Origin: Competibacter_A sp037045535
Lineage (GTDB): Bacteria > Pseudomonadota > Gammaproteobacteria > Competibacterales > Competibacteraceae
Direction: 5' to 3'
DNA: 64,000 nucleotides
NCBI GenBank assembly: GCA_037045535.1
Contig: JBAOHI010000062.1
Coordinates: 124,001 to 188,000 of the forward strand
Shown: positions 35,477-44,675 of the stretch, in pieces
How positions within the stretch are numbered: position 1 is the stretch's first letter
Layout of the letters: the number at the start of each line of letters is the position of its first letter
The notes under the pieces: model-generated
Databases searched by the model: none
The model's input: only the letters and a program-made list of their open reading frames with translations
What the model was told of the DNA's origin: nothing
Translations under genes and position numbers: made by a program

Positions 35477-37267
35477 TTAGTACGTGCGCTTCTTGGGCGG
35501 AATGTACTCCACCTCATTGGTCAGGGTATAGGTGTGAACCGGACGGTAATCGATGGTCACGTCGCCCTTGGGGCTCAACCACGCCAAGGTATGTTTCATC
35601 CAATTCTCGTCGTCGCGATCCGGATAATCCTCGCGGGCATGCGCGCCACGACTCTCGGGCCGGTTGATCGCCGACTTGATGGACACCATCGCGCATTCCA
35701 GCAGATTGTCCAGCTCCAAGGTTTCGACCAGGTCGGAATTCCAAACCATGCCCCGGTCGCTGACGCCGACATGCTCGAAACCGGCATAGACGTCTTCCAG
35801 CAGCTTGATGCCCTCGGCCATCGACTCGCCGGTGCGGAATACCGCCGCGTGGTTCTGCATGGTCCGCTGCATCCGCATCCGCAGGCTGGCGGTGGGATTT
35901 TCCCCCTTGGCATTACGCAAGCCGTCGAAACGGGCGATGATCTTGTCCACCGAGGCTTGCGGCAACACACCGTGCGAGCTGTTGGGCTGGATCAGCTCGG
36001 CGCAGCGAATGGCAGCGGCGCGGCCGAACACCACGATGTCGAGCAGCGAGTTAGAACCGAGGCGGTTGGCGCCGTGCACCGATACACAGGCTGCTTCGCC
36101 GATGGCCATCAAGCCGGGAATGATATGATCGGGGTTGCCGTCCTTGAGGATGACCACCTCACCACGATAGTTGGTCGGGATACCGCCCATGTTGTAATGC
36201 ACGGTCGGCAATACCGGCGCGGGCTCCTTGGTTACGTCGACGCCAGCGAAGATGCGGGCGGTCTCGGCAATGCCGGGTAGCCGTTCGTTGATAACATTCG
36301 CACCCAGGTGTTCCAGGTGCAGGTAGATATGATCCTTGTGCTCGCCGACGCCGCGCCCTTCGCGGATTTCGATGGTCATCGAACGGCTGACCACATCGCG
36401 GGAGGCCAAGTCCTTGGCGTTGGGCGCGTAACGCTCCATAAAGCGCTCGCCGTTGGAATTGGTCAGATAGCCGCCTTCGCCGCGACAGCCTTCGGTCATC
36501 AGACAGCCGGAGCCGTAGATGCCGGTCGGATGGAATTGAGTGAACTCCATGTCTTGTAACGGCAAACCGGCGCGCAACACCATGCCATTGCCGTCGCCGG
36601 TGCAGGTGTGAGCGGAGGTCGCCGAGAAATAGGCGCGGCCGTAGCCACCGGTAGCCAGCACGGTCTGATGCGCACGGAAGACGTGCAGCGTGCCGTCGGC
36701 CAGATCCCAGGCTACCACGCCGCGACAAACGCCGTCGTCGTCCATGATCAAATCCAGCGCGAAATATTCGATGAAGAATTCGGCGTCGTGCTTGAGCGCC
36801 TGCTGATACAGGGTATGCAAGATCGCGTGGCCGGTACGGTCGGCGGCGGCGCAGGTGCGTTGGGCGATGCCCTCACCGTAGTTGGTGGTCATGCCACCAA
36901 ACGGCCGCTGGTAAATCTTGCCTTCCTCGGTGCGGGAGAACGGGACGCCGTAGTGCTCCAATTCGATGACCGCCGGAACCGCCTCACGACACATGTACTC
37001 GATGGCATCCTGGTCACCCAGCCAGTCGGAACCCTTCACGGTGTCGTACATGTGCCATTGCCACATGTCCTGGCCCATGTTGGCAAGCGCCGCCGACATG
37101 CCGCCCTGGGCCGCCACGGTATGGCTGCGGGTCGGGAAAACCTTGGTCAAACAGGCCGTTTTCAAACCTTTCTGCGCCATGCCAAAAGTGGCGCGTAACC
37201 CTGCGCCGCCAGCGCCAACCACGACCACGTCATAATTATGATGAATGAGTTTGTATGCGTTGGACAT
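35477..37267 (-). CDS. sdhA: Succinate dehydrogenase flavoprotein subunit
   Basis: The 596-residue product oxidises succinate to fumarate. It shows the N-terminal dinucleotide fold VVVGAGGAGLRATFG, the FAD-linking His in TRSHTVAAQGGMSAAL, the active-site segment TEGCRGEGGYLTNSNGERFM and HTLAWLSPKGDV. SdhE (34354) would flavinylate the His. Length and motifs are standard. Confidence 0.97.
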   Translation of the reverse strand: MSNAYKLIHHNYDVVVVGAGGAGLRATFGMAQKGLKTACLTKVFPTRSHTVAAQGGMSAALANMGQDMWQWHMYDTVKGSDWLGDQDAIEYMCREAVPAVIELEHYGVPFSRTEEGKIYQRPFGGMTTNYGEGIAQRTCAAADRTGHAILHTLYQQALKHDAEFFIEYFALDLIMDDDGVCRGVVAWDLADGTLHVFRAHQTVLATGGYGRAYFSATSAHTCTGDGNGMVLRAGLPLQDMEFTQFHPTGIYGSGCLMTEGCRGEGGYLTNSNGERFMERYAPNAKDLASRDVVSRSMTIEIREGRGVGEHKDHIYLHLEHLGANVINERLPGIAETARIFAGVDVTKEPAPVLPTVHYNMGGIPTNYRGEVVILKDGNPDHIIPGLMAIGEAACVSVHGANRLGSNSLLDIVVFGRAAAIRCAELIQPNSSHGVLPQASVDKIIARFDGLRNAKGENPTASLRMRMQRTMQNHAAVFRTGESMAEGIKLLEDVYAGFEHVGVSDRGMVWNSDLVETLELDNLLECAMVSIKSAINRPESRGAHAREDYPDRDDENWMKHTLAWLSPKGDVTIDYRPVHTYTLTNEVEYIPPKKRTY

Positions 37268-37293
37268 GAAACCTCAGCCTCCAGTGGTGGGCG

Positions 37294-37671
37294 TCAGGCC
37301 AGTGCGATCTTGAGCACGGCGACGATGGCGATGGCGCCCAGCAAGAACAGCGCAAACTGTGTTACGAGCAGAGCGGTATACATGGCGCATTCGGGCCGGA
37401 CGTAATCCTCGTAGATGACCTGCATACCCAGCTTGGCGTGATAAAACATCGTGAACAAAAACGTCACCATCAACCCGGCGTTGATCGGATTGCTCAGCCA
37501 GTGCTGGAATGTCGCGTAGTCCGTGTGGGAATGCGCCAGCATGGAAATGACGAACCACAACACCAGCGGTACCAAGGCGATGGACGTCACGCGCTGCATC
37601 CACCAGTGGTGAGTCCCATCTTTAGCGGTGCCCAGACCGCGAACGCGAGCGAGGGGGGTGCGAATACTCAT
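37294..37671 (-). CDS. sdhD: Succinate dehydrogenase membrane anchor subunit SdhD
   Basis: A 125-residue membrane protein with three helices: RVTSIALVPLVLWFVISMLA, INAGLMVTFLFTMFYHAKLG and LLVTQFALFLLGAIAIVAVL. The second helix contains the likely haem-ligand His in FYHAKLGMQVIYEDYV, a conserved SdhD stretch. I chose ATG 37671 (MSIRTPL); the frame extends further upstream but only into the sdhC 3' end. It anchors SdhAB to the inner membrane and forms part of the ubiquinone site. Confidence 0.93.
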   Translation of the reverse strand: MSIRTPLARVRGLGTAKDGTHHWWMQRVTSIALVPLVLWFVISMLAHSHTDYATFQHWLSNPINAGLMVTFLFTMFYHAKLGMQVIYEDYVRPECAMYTALLVTQFALFLLGAIAIVAVLKIALA

Positions 37672-37682
37672 GAGCTTGCTCC

Positions 37683-38069
37683 TCAAGGCGCGGCGATTAG
37701 CCAGCACAGGAAAGTCAGAATGATGGAGGACCACACCACCCACCAGCCGGATTTGGCGGCATCTTTCAGCTCAAAACCCCAACCAGCGTCCCAAAATAGA
37801 TGACGGATACCGTTGGCCATGTGATAGAACAACGCCCAAGTCCACAGGAATAGCAGGAGTTGTCCGAGCATCGAACCCAGTACCGCCTGGGCGTGCTCGT
37901 AGGCTTCGGGACCGAGCGCGGCGGCGGCCAGCCAATACACCAGCAGCAACGTGCCTACCACCAAGCCGGCTCCAGTGGCACGATGGGTGATGGATAGCAC
38001 CGAGGTCATCTGCGGTCTGTAATAAGGTCCGATCATGAACGGCGACAACGGCCGTTTGTTGGCTGACAT
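37683..38069 (-). CDS. sdhC: Succinate dehydrogenase cytochrome b556 subunit SdhC
   Basis: A 128-residue membrane anchor subunit. The N-terminus MSANKRPLSPFMIGPYY leads into SVLSITHRATGAGL, the conserved quinone-site Ser/Arg region, then three helices; ALFYHMANGIRHLFWD holds the haem-b His. ATG 38069 has GGAGAAACC upstream. First structural gene of sdhCDAB. Confidence 0.94.
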   Translation of the reverse strand: MSANKRPLSPFMIGPYYRPQMTSVLSITHRATGAGLVVGTLLLVYWLAAAALGPEAYEHAQAVLGSMLGQLLLFLWTWALFYHMANGIRHLFWDAGWGFELKDAAKSGWWVVWSSIILTFLCWLIAAP

Positions 38070-38231
38070 AGGTTTCTCCTCAGTTAAAGTGACGAAGAAA
38101 GTGCTCTTTAGTTTTGTGCGACGCAAAAAATCATCGAGAATGCTACTCCCCTTCGGGAGTTGCTCCAACGAAAATGATAGGATCGAGCAAGGATAAGGAT
38201 GCGATGCCCGTCGCACGCGACGGAGATACGC

Positions 38232-38402
38232 TTAGAAATCGATGCAGCGACCGGCTTTCTCCCAATCGCCGTAACGGGTAGGCTCGGGTCCTTTGGGACC
38301 GCCAAATTCCAGAGGTTTCTTGGGTTGCGCGGTTTGGGGGGGGTGTTCGGCAGCTGGGGCCGGCTGCGATGGCAGCGTTGTCTGAGTATCGTTCTTGTTC
38401 AT
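38232..38402 (-). CDS. SdhAF4/DUF1674 family succinate dehydrogenase assembly factor
   Basis: A 56-residue protein: a Pro/Ala/Gln-rich N-terminus (MNKNDTQTTLPSQPAPAAE) and the diagnostic C-terminal block LEFGGPKGPEPTRYGDWEK, ending GRCIDF. This block is the core of the mitochondrial SDHAF4 family, which binds FAD-loaded SdhA and shields it before joining SdhB. It lies 162 bases upstream of sdhC on the same strand, so it may be the first gene of the sdh transcript. It is easily missed because of its length. Function is transferred from the eukaryotic homologue and context. Confidence 0.85.
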   Translation of the reverse strand: MNKNDTQTTLPSQPAPAAEHPPQTAQPKKPLEFGGPKGPEPTRYGDWEKAGRCIDF

Positions 38403-38640
38403 GACAACTCACGCAAAAAAGCAGGTTGAAGGTAGCGGTGGTCAACCATCCCTGTTCCATCCGCCGATGGTGCTTCCGGGAGAATCGCAGGCATTGTACC
38501 CTACTTACATAGTCGGGTATTTCAGCCTATATTCTTATGGGTATTATGCCGTTCGCAGCCCTCGAACGCAATGAACGGGTGGGAACGGCTTGGTGACCGC
38601 CTCCCTCTTAGAGGCTGGAAAGACAACGGGATTTTACGAC

Positions 38641-39696
38641 ATGAACGCAGAGTGGCGATCATTTCTCGAACGGGCGGGCGCGGTTCTGACGTCCGATCGC
38701 GTACTGCATTTTGGTCAGGCGGAAACGGAGTTACACGCAGCGTTATCCGGTGAGATTTGCTGCGATTTGTCCCACTTTGGCGTGATTGCCGCGCGTGGAC
38801 CGGACGGCGAAACCTTTTTGCAGGGACAACTGACCTGCGACGTGCGGCAAGTTGTCCCGGAACATAGCATGATCGGTGCGTATTGCAGCCCTAAGGGCCG
38901 AGCGTTGGCCAGTTTCCGATTGTTCCGGTGCGGGGATGATTACAACCTGGAATTGCCGCGCTCGATGGTGGAACCGACACTGACCCGATTGCGCAAGTAT
39001 ATATTGCGAGCCAGGATTGCCTTGGATGATGTGAGCGACACGCTCGCGCGAATTGGAGTGGCCGGTTCCAATGCCACACAGCTACTCGCCGCGCAAGTGT
39101 CGAGTTCCGCAACGGAGCTGGCGGTGGGTGACGTGCTGCATGTGAACGGTATCACCGCGATTCGCTTACCCGGTGCAACGCCGCGATACGAACTGCACGG
39201 TCCCGTGTCGGAGATTCAAGCGATGTGGAACGCGCTGGCGCCCCACCTCATGCCGGTCGGTGCCGAAGCGTGGCAGTTGCTGGATGTGTTAGCCGGTGTC
39301 CCGACAGTTTACCCGGAGACCGTGGAAGCGTTCGTGCCACAGATGATGAATCTGGAGTTGCTGGACGGCATCAGCTTCAAGAAAGGCTGTTACACCGGGC
39401 AGGAGGTCGTGGCGCGCACCCATTATCTAGGCAAGCTGAAGCGGCGGATGTATCTCGCCCGGGTCGAAATGGCCACTTTGCCTCGTCCCGGCGATCCGTT
39501 GTTTTCGCCACAGGCCGATGCCAGCCAAGGGGCGGGTCGGTTAGTTGACGCCTGCCGGCATCCCGACGGCGATTGCGCCGTGCTGGCGGTCGCGTTGATC
39601 GAATGCGCGGAGCGAGGAACCTTGCATTTGAACGATGCTGGCGGTCCGGTACTGCGGCTGGAACCGTTGCCGTATGCTTTCGAGGCGACGGGTTAG
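38641..39696 (+). CDS. ygfZ: Folate-binding protein YgfZ
   Basis: YgfZ is a tetrahydrofolate-dependent factor for Fe-S cluster assembly or repair. The 351-residue product has the GcvT-like fold and the signature FKKGCYTGQEVVARTHY with the essential Cys (K-G-C-Y-T-G-Q-E), plus FLQGQLTCDV in the N-terminal half. I chose ATG 38641 (MNAEWRSF); the frame is open 17 codons further. The gene is divergent from the sdh cluster, whose Fe-S subunit is a plausible client. It ends overlapping rnt by 4 bases, convergently. Confidence 0.92.
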   Translation: MNAEWRSFLERAGAVLTSDRVLHFGQAETELHAALSGEICCDLSHFGVIAARGPDGETFLQGQLTCDVRQVVPEHSMIGAYCSPKGRALASFRLFRCGDDYNLELPRSMVEPTLTRLRKYILRARIALDDVSDTLARIGVAGSNATQLLAAQVSSSATELAVGDVLHVNGITAIRLPGATPRYELHGPVSEIQAMWNALAPHLMPVGAEAWQLLDVLAGVPTVYPETVEAFVPQMMNLELLDGISFKKGCYTGQEVVARTHYLGKLKRRMYLARVEMATLPRPGDPLFSPQADASQGAGRLVDACRHPDGDCAVLAVALIECAERGTLHLNDAGGPVLRLEPLPYAFEATG

Positions 39697-40331
39697 TCGT
39701 CCACCGGCACCCAACCGCCCATCTCTTGCCAGTGGTTGACGATCTGGCAAAACAGCTCGGCCGTGCGCTCGGCGTCGTAAATCGCTGAATGGGCCTCGCG
39801 TTCGTCCCAGCGGATGCTCGCCGCTTGTAACGCCCGCGCCAGCACCGTCTGGCCGTAGGCCAAGCCCGCCAATGATACGGTGTCGAAACTGCTGAAGGGA
39901 TGAAAGGGATTGCGCTTAACCTTGGTACGAGTTGCCGCCGCGTTCAGAAACGCCAAATCGAAAAAGGCGTTATGGCCGACCAGGATGGCACGGGTGCAGC
40001 CAGCCTCCCGGACTTCCCGGCGCACCTCACGGAAGATGGCTTCCAGCGCCTCTCGTTCCGACACCGCAAAGCGGAACGGATGGTCGGGATCGATGTGGTT
40101 CACAGCCATCGAAGCGGGATCCAGCCGCGCGCCAGGAAACGGTTGAACGTGATGGGCCAACGTGCCGGCGGGATGGAGATATCCTTGCCAGTCCATGCGG
40201 ATGAGCACGGCGGCGATTTCCAGCAAGGCGTCGGTCTGGGCGTTGATGCCGCCGGTTTCGACATCCACAATGACCGGGAGAAAGCCCCGGAAGCGGCGGG
40301 CGATGAGGGGATTGGGGGCGGGTTCGTTCAT
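39693..40331 (-). CDS. rnt: Ribonuclease T
   Basis: RNase T trims 3' ends of tRNA and other stable RNAs. The 212-residue DEDDh exonuclease shows ExoI Asp23/Glu25 in VIVDVETGG, ExoII in VGHNAFFDLAFLN and ExoIII in REAHSAIYDAERTAELF. Length is typical (about 215). Monocistronic, convergent with ygfZ. Confidence 0.93.
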   Translation of the reverse strand: MNEPAPNPLIARRFRGFLPVIVDVETGGINAQTDALLEIAAVLIRMDWQGYLHPAGTLAHHVQPFPGARLDPASMAVNHIDPDHPFRFAVSEREALEAIFREVRREVREAGCTRAILVGHNAFFDLAFLNAAATRTKVKRNPFHPFSSFDTVSLAGLAYGQTVLARALQAASIRWDEREAHSAIYDAERTAELFCQIVNHWQEMGGWVPVDD

Positions 40332-40382
40332 TCCGGCAGCATAGCGGATAGCCCGCCGGAACGCACCAGCGAAACCAAGCGT

Positions 40383-40820
40383 TCAGCCCTGCGTGTTGTG
40401 CGCTACCCAGCGCGAGCCGGCAGCGGTCGCCTCGCACTTCCAAAACGGCGCCTTCGACTTCAATTCCTCGATGATGAACCGGCATGCGGCGAATGCTGCC
40501 GCCCGGTGCGCTGACCAGACTGCCACCAGTACGATGGGGTCGTTCGGCTGCAATTCACCGATCCGATGAATCACGAGGGCGTCCAGCAACGGCCATTCCT
40601 GGCCAGCGGTTTCGACGATCCGCCGCAAATGCCGCTCGGTCATGCCGGGATAATGCTCCAGCGTCATTCGGCTGACCGATTGATTTTCATTGTAATCGCG
40701 CATCGTGCCAATGAAGATGGCCGTCGCGCCGTGCTGACCTTGCAGTGCGCTCGACTCGGTCGGATAAGATCCCAATTCCGCCAGCGGATCGAAGGCTGAG
40801 TCTCGCAATTCGACTTTCAC
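40383..40820 (-). CDS. moaE: Molybdopterin synthase catalytic subunit MoaE
   Basis: MoaE converts precursor Z (cPMP) to molybdopterin using thiocarboxylated MoaD. The 145-residue product shows TAIFIGTMRDYNENQSVSRM, LEHYPGMTE, VIHRIGELQPND and AHRAAAFAACRFIIEELKSK followed by APFWKCE, which carries the catalytic Lys residues. Translation starts with GTG 40820, two bases after the moaD stop, so the two are coupled. Confidence 0.95.
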   Translation of the reverse strand: MKVELRDSAFDPLAELGSYPTESSALQGQHGATAIFIGTMRDYNENQSVSRMTLEHYPGMTERHLRRIVETAGQEWPLLDALVIHRIGELQPNDPIVLVAVWSAHRAAAFAACRFIIEELKSKAPFWKCEATAAGSRWVAHNTQG

Positions 40821-40822
40821 GG

Positions 40823-41056
40823 CTAGCCTCCCGTCACCGGCGGAAAAAACGCCACCTCGTCGCCATCACGCACGATCTGCTCCAGGTTGGCGTATTCCAT
40901 GTTCACCGCCGCCAGCGTATTCGGAGGCAACGGCGTTTCTGGCCACAGGGCCGCCCAAACCGCTGCGACAGTCAGCTCGCCCGGCGTGTCAAGCCGATCC
41001 TCGGGGCGGCCCATCCGGTCACGCAGGCTGGCAAAATACTTGACTTGAACCACCAT
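40823..41056 (-). CDS. moaD: Molybdopterin synthase sulfur carrier subunit MoaD
   Basis: A 77-residue ubiquitin-like sulfur carrier. It begins MVVQVKYFASLRDRMG and ends DGDEVAFFPPVTGG; the terminal Gly-Gly is the site of adenylation and thiocarboxylation. I chose ATG 41056, which gives the normal length; the frame is open further upstream but without similarity. It pairs with moaE directly downstream. Confidence 0.93.
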   Translation of the reverse strand: MVVQVKYFASLRDRMGRPEDRLDTPGELTVAAVWAALWPETPLPPNTLAAVNMEYANLEQIVRDGDEVAFFPPVTGG

Positions 41057-41115
41057 CGGCTTTGCTCCTGGTCCCCTAACGTTCAACCGCTTTGCCAGAA
41101 GGCGAGGGGAGTCAC

Positions 41116-42198
41116 CTATTTGACCCGCGCCAGGCTCAACAATAACGCCCCACTTCCTAACAGCGCCATCATGGCGTATTCGAAACCGTGCGTGCCCATG
41201 CTGCTGCCTTTGAGGAATATATCGCGGATTACGACCAGGTAATACCGCAGCGGGTTCAACCAAGTGAGCAGCTGCACTCCCTGAGGCATGTTGTCGATGG
41301 GAAACGTGAAACCTGACAAAACCACCATTGGCATAATGATGAAGAACGCTAGCAACATCGCCTGCTGCTGGGTTTCCGAGTAGCTGGAAATCAGCAGTCC
41401 GATGCCCAGCGAACTCATCAGAAACAGCACGCTGCCGACCAGCAAGCCGATGATGCTACCCCGAAACGGCACATCGAACCACACGACCGCAATAATACTG
41501 ATCAGCGTCACATCGAATAGGCCGACGGCGGCTACAGCCACCATTTTGCCGACCAGAAATTCCAACCGGGCGACCGGCGTCACCAGCAAGCGTTCCAGCG
41601 TGCCGAATTCTCGTTCGCGAACCACGGTCATCGCGGTCAGAATCACGGTGGTGATCAGTACGATGGTGGCGATGATGCCGGGCACGAAGTACGGCCGGTC
41701 GTCCAGATTCTCGTTGAACCAGGCGCGCTCCTCGACTTGCACCGACGGTTCGACGCCGGCGCTCGACTGGGCACTCCGTTGCAACGCTTGACTCAGTTGG
41801 CCGGTGATCATCTGCGCGCTGTTGGAATCGGAGCCATCCGATACGATTTGCGCGACGGGTTGCCGCTCAAAATCGGGAGCGAACCGCAAGATCGCACGGA
41901 TTTCGCCTTGATTCATCGCCGCCGTCGCCGTGCCCATATCCGGGAGGTAATGCAGGGTGAACCGACCGGTCGCGGCCACGGCCGCCAATCGTTCACGGGT
42001 CGTCGGCGTTCGTGCCTGATCCACCACCGCGATTTCGGCGTGACGGACATCGAAGCTGGCCGCGTAGCCGAACACCATCAACTGAAACAGCGGCGGGATC
42101 AGCATGAAGAACCGTAGCCGGGGATCGCGCAGCAGTTGCAAAAACTCCTTACCCAGCAGGGCGCGCAGCCGGATCAGGCTGGAGATTACCGGATTCAC
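41116..42198 (-). CDS. ABC-2 type exporter permease (YbhR-like)
   Basis: A 360-residue inner-membrane permease: LLGKEFLQLLRDPRLRFFML at the start with the first helix, a large periplasmic domain, and five C-terminal helices with LERLLVTPVARLEFLVGKMV and the GFTFPIDNMPQGVQLLTWLN signature. GTG 42198 overlaps the stop of the preceding permease gene, fixing the start. Last gene of the exporter set HlyD-ATPase-ATPase-permease-permease. Confidence 0.9.
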   Translation of the reverse strand: MNPVISSLIRLRALLGKEFLQLLRDPRLRFFMLIPPLFQLMVFGYAASFDVRHAEIAVVDQARTPTTRERLAAVAATGRFTLHYLPDMGTATAAMNQGEIRAILRFAPDFERQPVAQIVSDGSDSNSAQMITGQLSQALQRSAQSSAGVEPSVQVEERAWFNENLDDRPYFVPGIIATIVLITTVILTAMTVVREREFGTLERLLVTPVARLEFLVGKMVAVAAVGLFDVTLISIIAVVWFDVPFRGSIIGLLVGSVLFLMSSLGIGLLISSYSETQQQAMLLAFFIIMPMVVLSGFTFPIDNMPQGVQLLTWLNPLRYYLVVIRDIFLKGSSMGTHGFEYAMMALLGSGALLLSLARVK

Positions 42199-43298
42199 GG
42201 CAACAGCCCCAGCTTGCGGGAGCGAACCAGTGTCAGCTGTGCCAGCACTAATAGAATCACCAGCAGGGCGGCGATCTGCGTCCACAGCAGCAGCGGCGTG
42301 ATCCCTTTGAGGAAAATGGCGCGAGACAACATAACGTAATAGCGTGCCGGTACGGCCAGCGTCAGGTATTGCAGCACGGTTGGCATGTTCTCGATGGCGA
42401 AGATAAAGCCGGACAGTAGGAACGCCGGCAAAAAGGTGCTCACCAGGGAAATCTGGCTGGCGAGCAACTGATTCCCCGCGTTGATGGAAATCAGTGCCCC
42501 TTGCAGCATGACCACCAGCAGGAACAGCGCCGACAGCAGCGACAGGACGGGCAACGAACCGCGCAACGGCATCTCGAATACGAGTACCGCCACGGCCACG
42601 GCCACGGCCAGATCGAGCAGGCCAATGAACAGATAGGGCAGTAGCTTGCCGCACAGAAATTCGCGGCGGGTCAGCGGGGTGGTCCGCAACATCACCAGGT
42701 TGCCTTGCTCCATTTCCTTGGCGATGGTTAGCGAGGTCATCAACGCCCCGATCACCGCCATCACCAGCGCGATCACACCGGGAATGATCGCCAGCCGGCT
42801 TTCCTTGGTTTCGTTGAACCAGGTACGATCCTCGATGCGAATCGGTGGTTGGCCGCCCTGGTTCAGCAGATAGTCGTTCACTAGCACCAGCGTGTAATTG
42901 CGCAACAGCCGGGCGGTGTTGGCGTCCACACCGTCCAGCAGCAATTGAATCCGCGCTTCGCCGCGATTCAGTTGCCGGGCGTAGTCGGCGGGAAAAATGA
43001 CTGCCGCCCAGACCTGACCGTTTTGCAATGCTATCGTGGCGTCGCGACGGTCGTTGGAGCGCAGCACGACCTGGAAAGCCCGGCTGGCGGCGAAATGAGC
43101 GGCCAGTTCCTCGGTGGCGGCGTCACGGGACTCCTGAATGATGGCGATCGGAGCATTTTGCAAATCCAGTCGGATCGCATAACCAAATAAAAACAGCAGC
43201 ATACTGGGCATGATCAGGATCAGCGCCAAGCTGCGCGGATCTCGTAGTAGGTGCCACCATTCCTTGCGGGCCATCGCCCGGACATGCTGGAGGTTCAC
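42195..43298 (-). CDS. ABC-2 type exporter permease (YbhS-like)
   Basis: A 367-residue permease homologous to its downstream neighbour: MARKEWWHLLRDPRSLALIL, the periplasmic domain, EQGNLVMLRTTPLTRREFLC and SGFIFAIENMPTVLQYLTLA. It starts with GTG 43298, overlapping the ATPase stop. With the other permease it should form the heterodimeric channel of a YbhFSR-like exporter; substrates of such systems include drugs and cations. Confidence 0.9.
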   Translation of the reverse strand: MNLQHVRAMARKEWWHLLRDPRSLALILIMPSMLLFLFGYAIRLDLQNAPIAIIQESRDAATEELAAHFAASRAFQVVLRSNDRRDATIALQNGQVWAAVIFPADYARQLNRGEARIQLLLDGVDANTARLLRNYTLVLVNDYLLNQGGQPPIRIEDRTWFNETKESRLAIIPGVIALVMAVIGALMTSLTIAKEMEQGNLVMLRTTPLTRREFLCGKLLPYLFIGLLDLAVAVAVAVLVFEMPLRGSLPVLSLLSALFLLVVMLQGALISINAGNQLLASQISLVSTFLPAFLLSGFIFAIENMPTVLQYLTLAVPARYYVMLSRAIFLKGITPLLLWTQIAALLVILLVLAQLTLVRSRKLGLLP

Positions 43299-44260
43299 GC
43301 TTCGTTCTCCTCCAGCACGGCCACAAACACATCTTCCAGCTCCGGCGCGGCGAGGTGCAGGGTACCGATGCTCAGCCCATGATCTGCCGCTGCCGCATGA
43401 ATTTTCTCCATCATCGCGCCCGCATCGATCCCCGCGTGAAGGCGAATTCGCAGTTGTCCGGCGTGCGGAATGATTTCACGTACGTCTGGCCAGGTTTCCG
43501 CCAACTGTTCGAACCGAACGGCATCGGGGCTGTTCAGTTCCAAAATCGGTGTTGGTAAGGGACGGCGTAATAACTCGTCAGGTGTGCCCTCGGTCACGAT
43601 GCGGCCAGCCTGCATCAACGCCAACCGGTCACAGAACAGCGCCTCGTCCATATAGTGGGTCGTAACCAGAATGCCGATGCCGCCATCGGCCAGTTCGTAG
43701 ATCAGTTCCCAGAATTGTTGGCGGGCCATCGGGTCCACGCCGGAGGTCGGTTCGTCCAGAAACAGCGCACGGGGTTCGTGGAGCAGCGCGGCGGCCAGGG
43801 CTAAACGCCGCTTGTAGCCAAGCGGCAGGGCTTCGGCCTTGGCGTCCGCGCGGCCGGTCAGTTCCAGATGCGCTAGTGCCCACGCCAGCCGCTCCCGCTG
43901 GCGCGCGCCGGCTAGGCCGTACAGGCCGGCTTGCAGCTTGAGGTTTTCCGATACGGTCAAATCGCCATACAACGAAAACCGTTGAGCGACGTAGCCAATC
44001 TGGCCACGAGCACGCCGGGCGTGTCGTACCATGTCGACGTCCGCTACCTGAATCCGGCCAGCAGTCGGTGGCAGCATACCGCACAGCATCCGAATCGCGG
44101 TAGTCTTGCCAGCGCCATTGGCGCCCAGCAGGCCGAACACTTCGCCGGCTTGCACCGTGACGCCAATGTGATTGACCGCGACGAAATCACCAAAACGGCG
44201 GGTCAAGTCTTGGGCGAGAATAACCGGAGTAGCGTCCACGTCCGGCTTTAGCGCGCTCAT
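43295..44260 (-). CDS. ABC exporter ATPase (C-terminal YbhF-like half)
   Basis: A 321-residue ATPase: Walker A GANGAGKTT, Q-loop VAQRFSLYGDLTV, a degenerate signature LPLGYKRRLALAAAL (LSGGQ replaced by LGYK), Walker B ALFLDEPTSGVDP and the H-loop TTHYMDEAL. In YbhF two ATPase domains are fused; here they are separate genes, and this one lies next to the permeases while the other is 7 kb upstream (51178). The degenerate signature suggests one of the two composite ATP sites is inactive. Confidence 0.92.
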   Translation of the reverse strand: MSALKPDVDATPVILAQDLTRRFGDFVAVNHIGVTVQAGEVFGLLGANGAGKTTAIRMLCGMLPPTAGRIQVADVDMVRHARRARGQIGYVAQRFSLYGDLTVSENLKLQAGLYGLAGARQRERLAWALAHLELTGRADAKAEALPLGYKRRLALAAALLHEPRALFLDEPTSGVDPMARQQFWELIYELADGGIGILVTTHYMDEALFCDRLALMQAGRIVTEGTPDELLRRPLPTPILELNSPDAVRFEQLAETWPDVREIIPHAGQLRIRLHAGIDAGAMMEKIHAAAADHGLSIGTLHLAAPELEDVFVAVLEENEA

Positions 44261-44335
44261 GCGGTGATCTTCATCGGGCTTGTTGGAAGCAAAAGGCTAG
44301 GCTATATCAGAATTGGGTGAAACAGGAGATATAAG

Positions 44336-44665
44336 ATGATGGTGAAAAATCTGGTCGAGTATCAACTGGCCGATGGCGGCACGGTGGTCGTCGAAGTGGA
44401 AGCGCCGATGGGCGAAGGCACGCAGCGTGTCAGCCGGCCGGGCGAAAGCATCCCGGAAAGGGTGCAAACCAGCTTCAACGAGGCGATTGCCCGCCTGCGA
44501 CCGGCCGCCGATGCCGTCTTGCAAGCGTTTCAAGGATTGAACACGCCGACGGAAATCGGTCTGGAATTTGGTGTCAAGTTCAATGCCAAGGCTGGTGCGA
44601 TCATCGCTTCGGTGGACAGTGAAGCGGTTTTCAAAGTCTCGCTCAAGTGGAGCAACAAAGCCTGA
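44336..44665 (+). CDS. Trypco1 (CU044_2847) family protein
   Basis: A 109-residue protein matching the trypsin-co-occurring domain 1: VEYQLADGGTVVVEVEAP, SRPGESIPERVQTSFNEA, IARLRPAADAVLQAF, LEFGVKFNAKAGAIIASVDS and a final strand. Such proteins are encoded beside trypsin-like/STAND proteins in predicted conflict systems and are thought to be substrates, regulators or sensors of the protease; this is not established. AGGAG precedes ATG 44336. The trypsin-nSTAND-WD40 gene starts 11 bases after its end. Confidence 0.88.
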   Translation: MMVKNLVEYQLADGGTVVVEVEAPMGEGTQRVSRPGESIPERVQTSFNEAIARLRPAADAVLQAFQGLNTPTEIGLEFGVKFNAKAGAIIASVDSEAVFKVSLKWSNKA

Positions 44666-44675
44666 GCGCCGTGCC

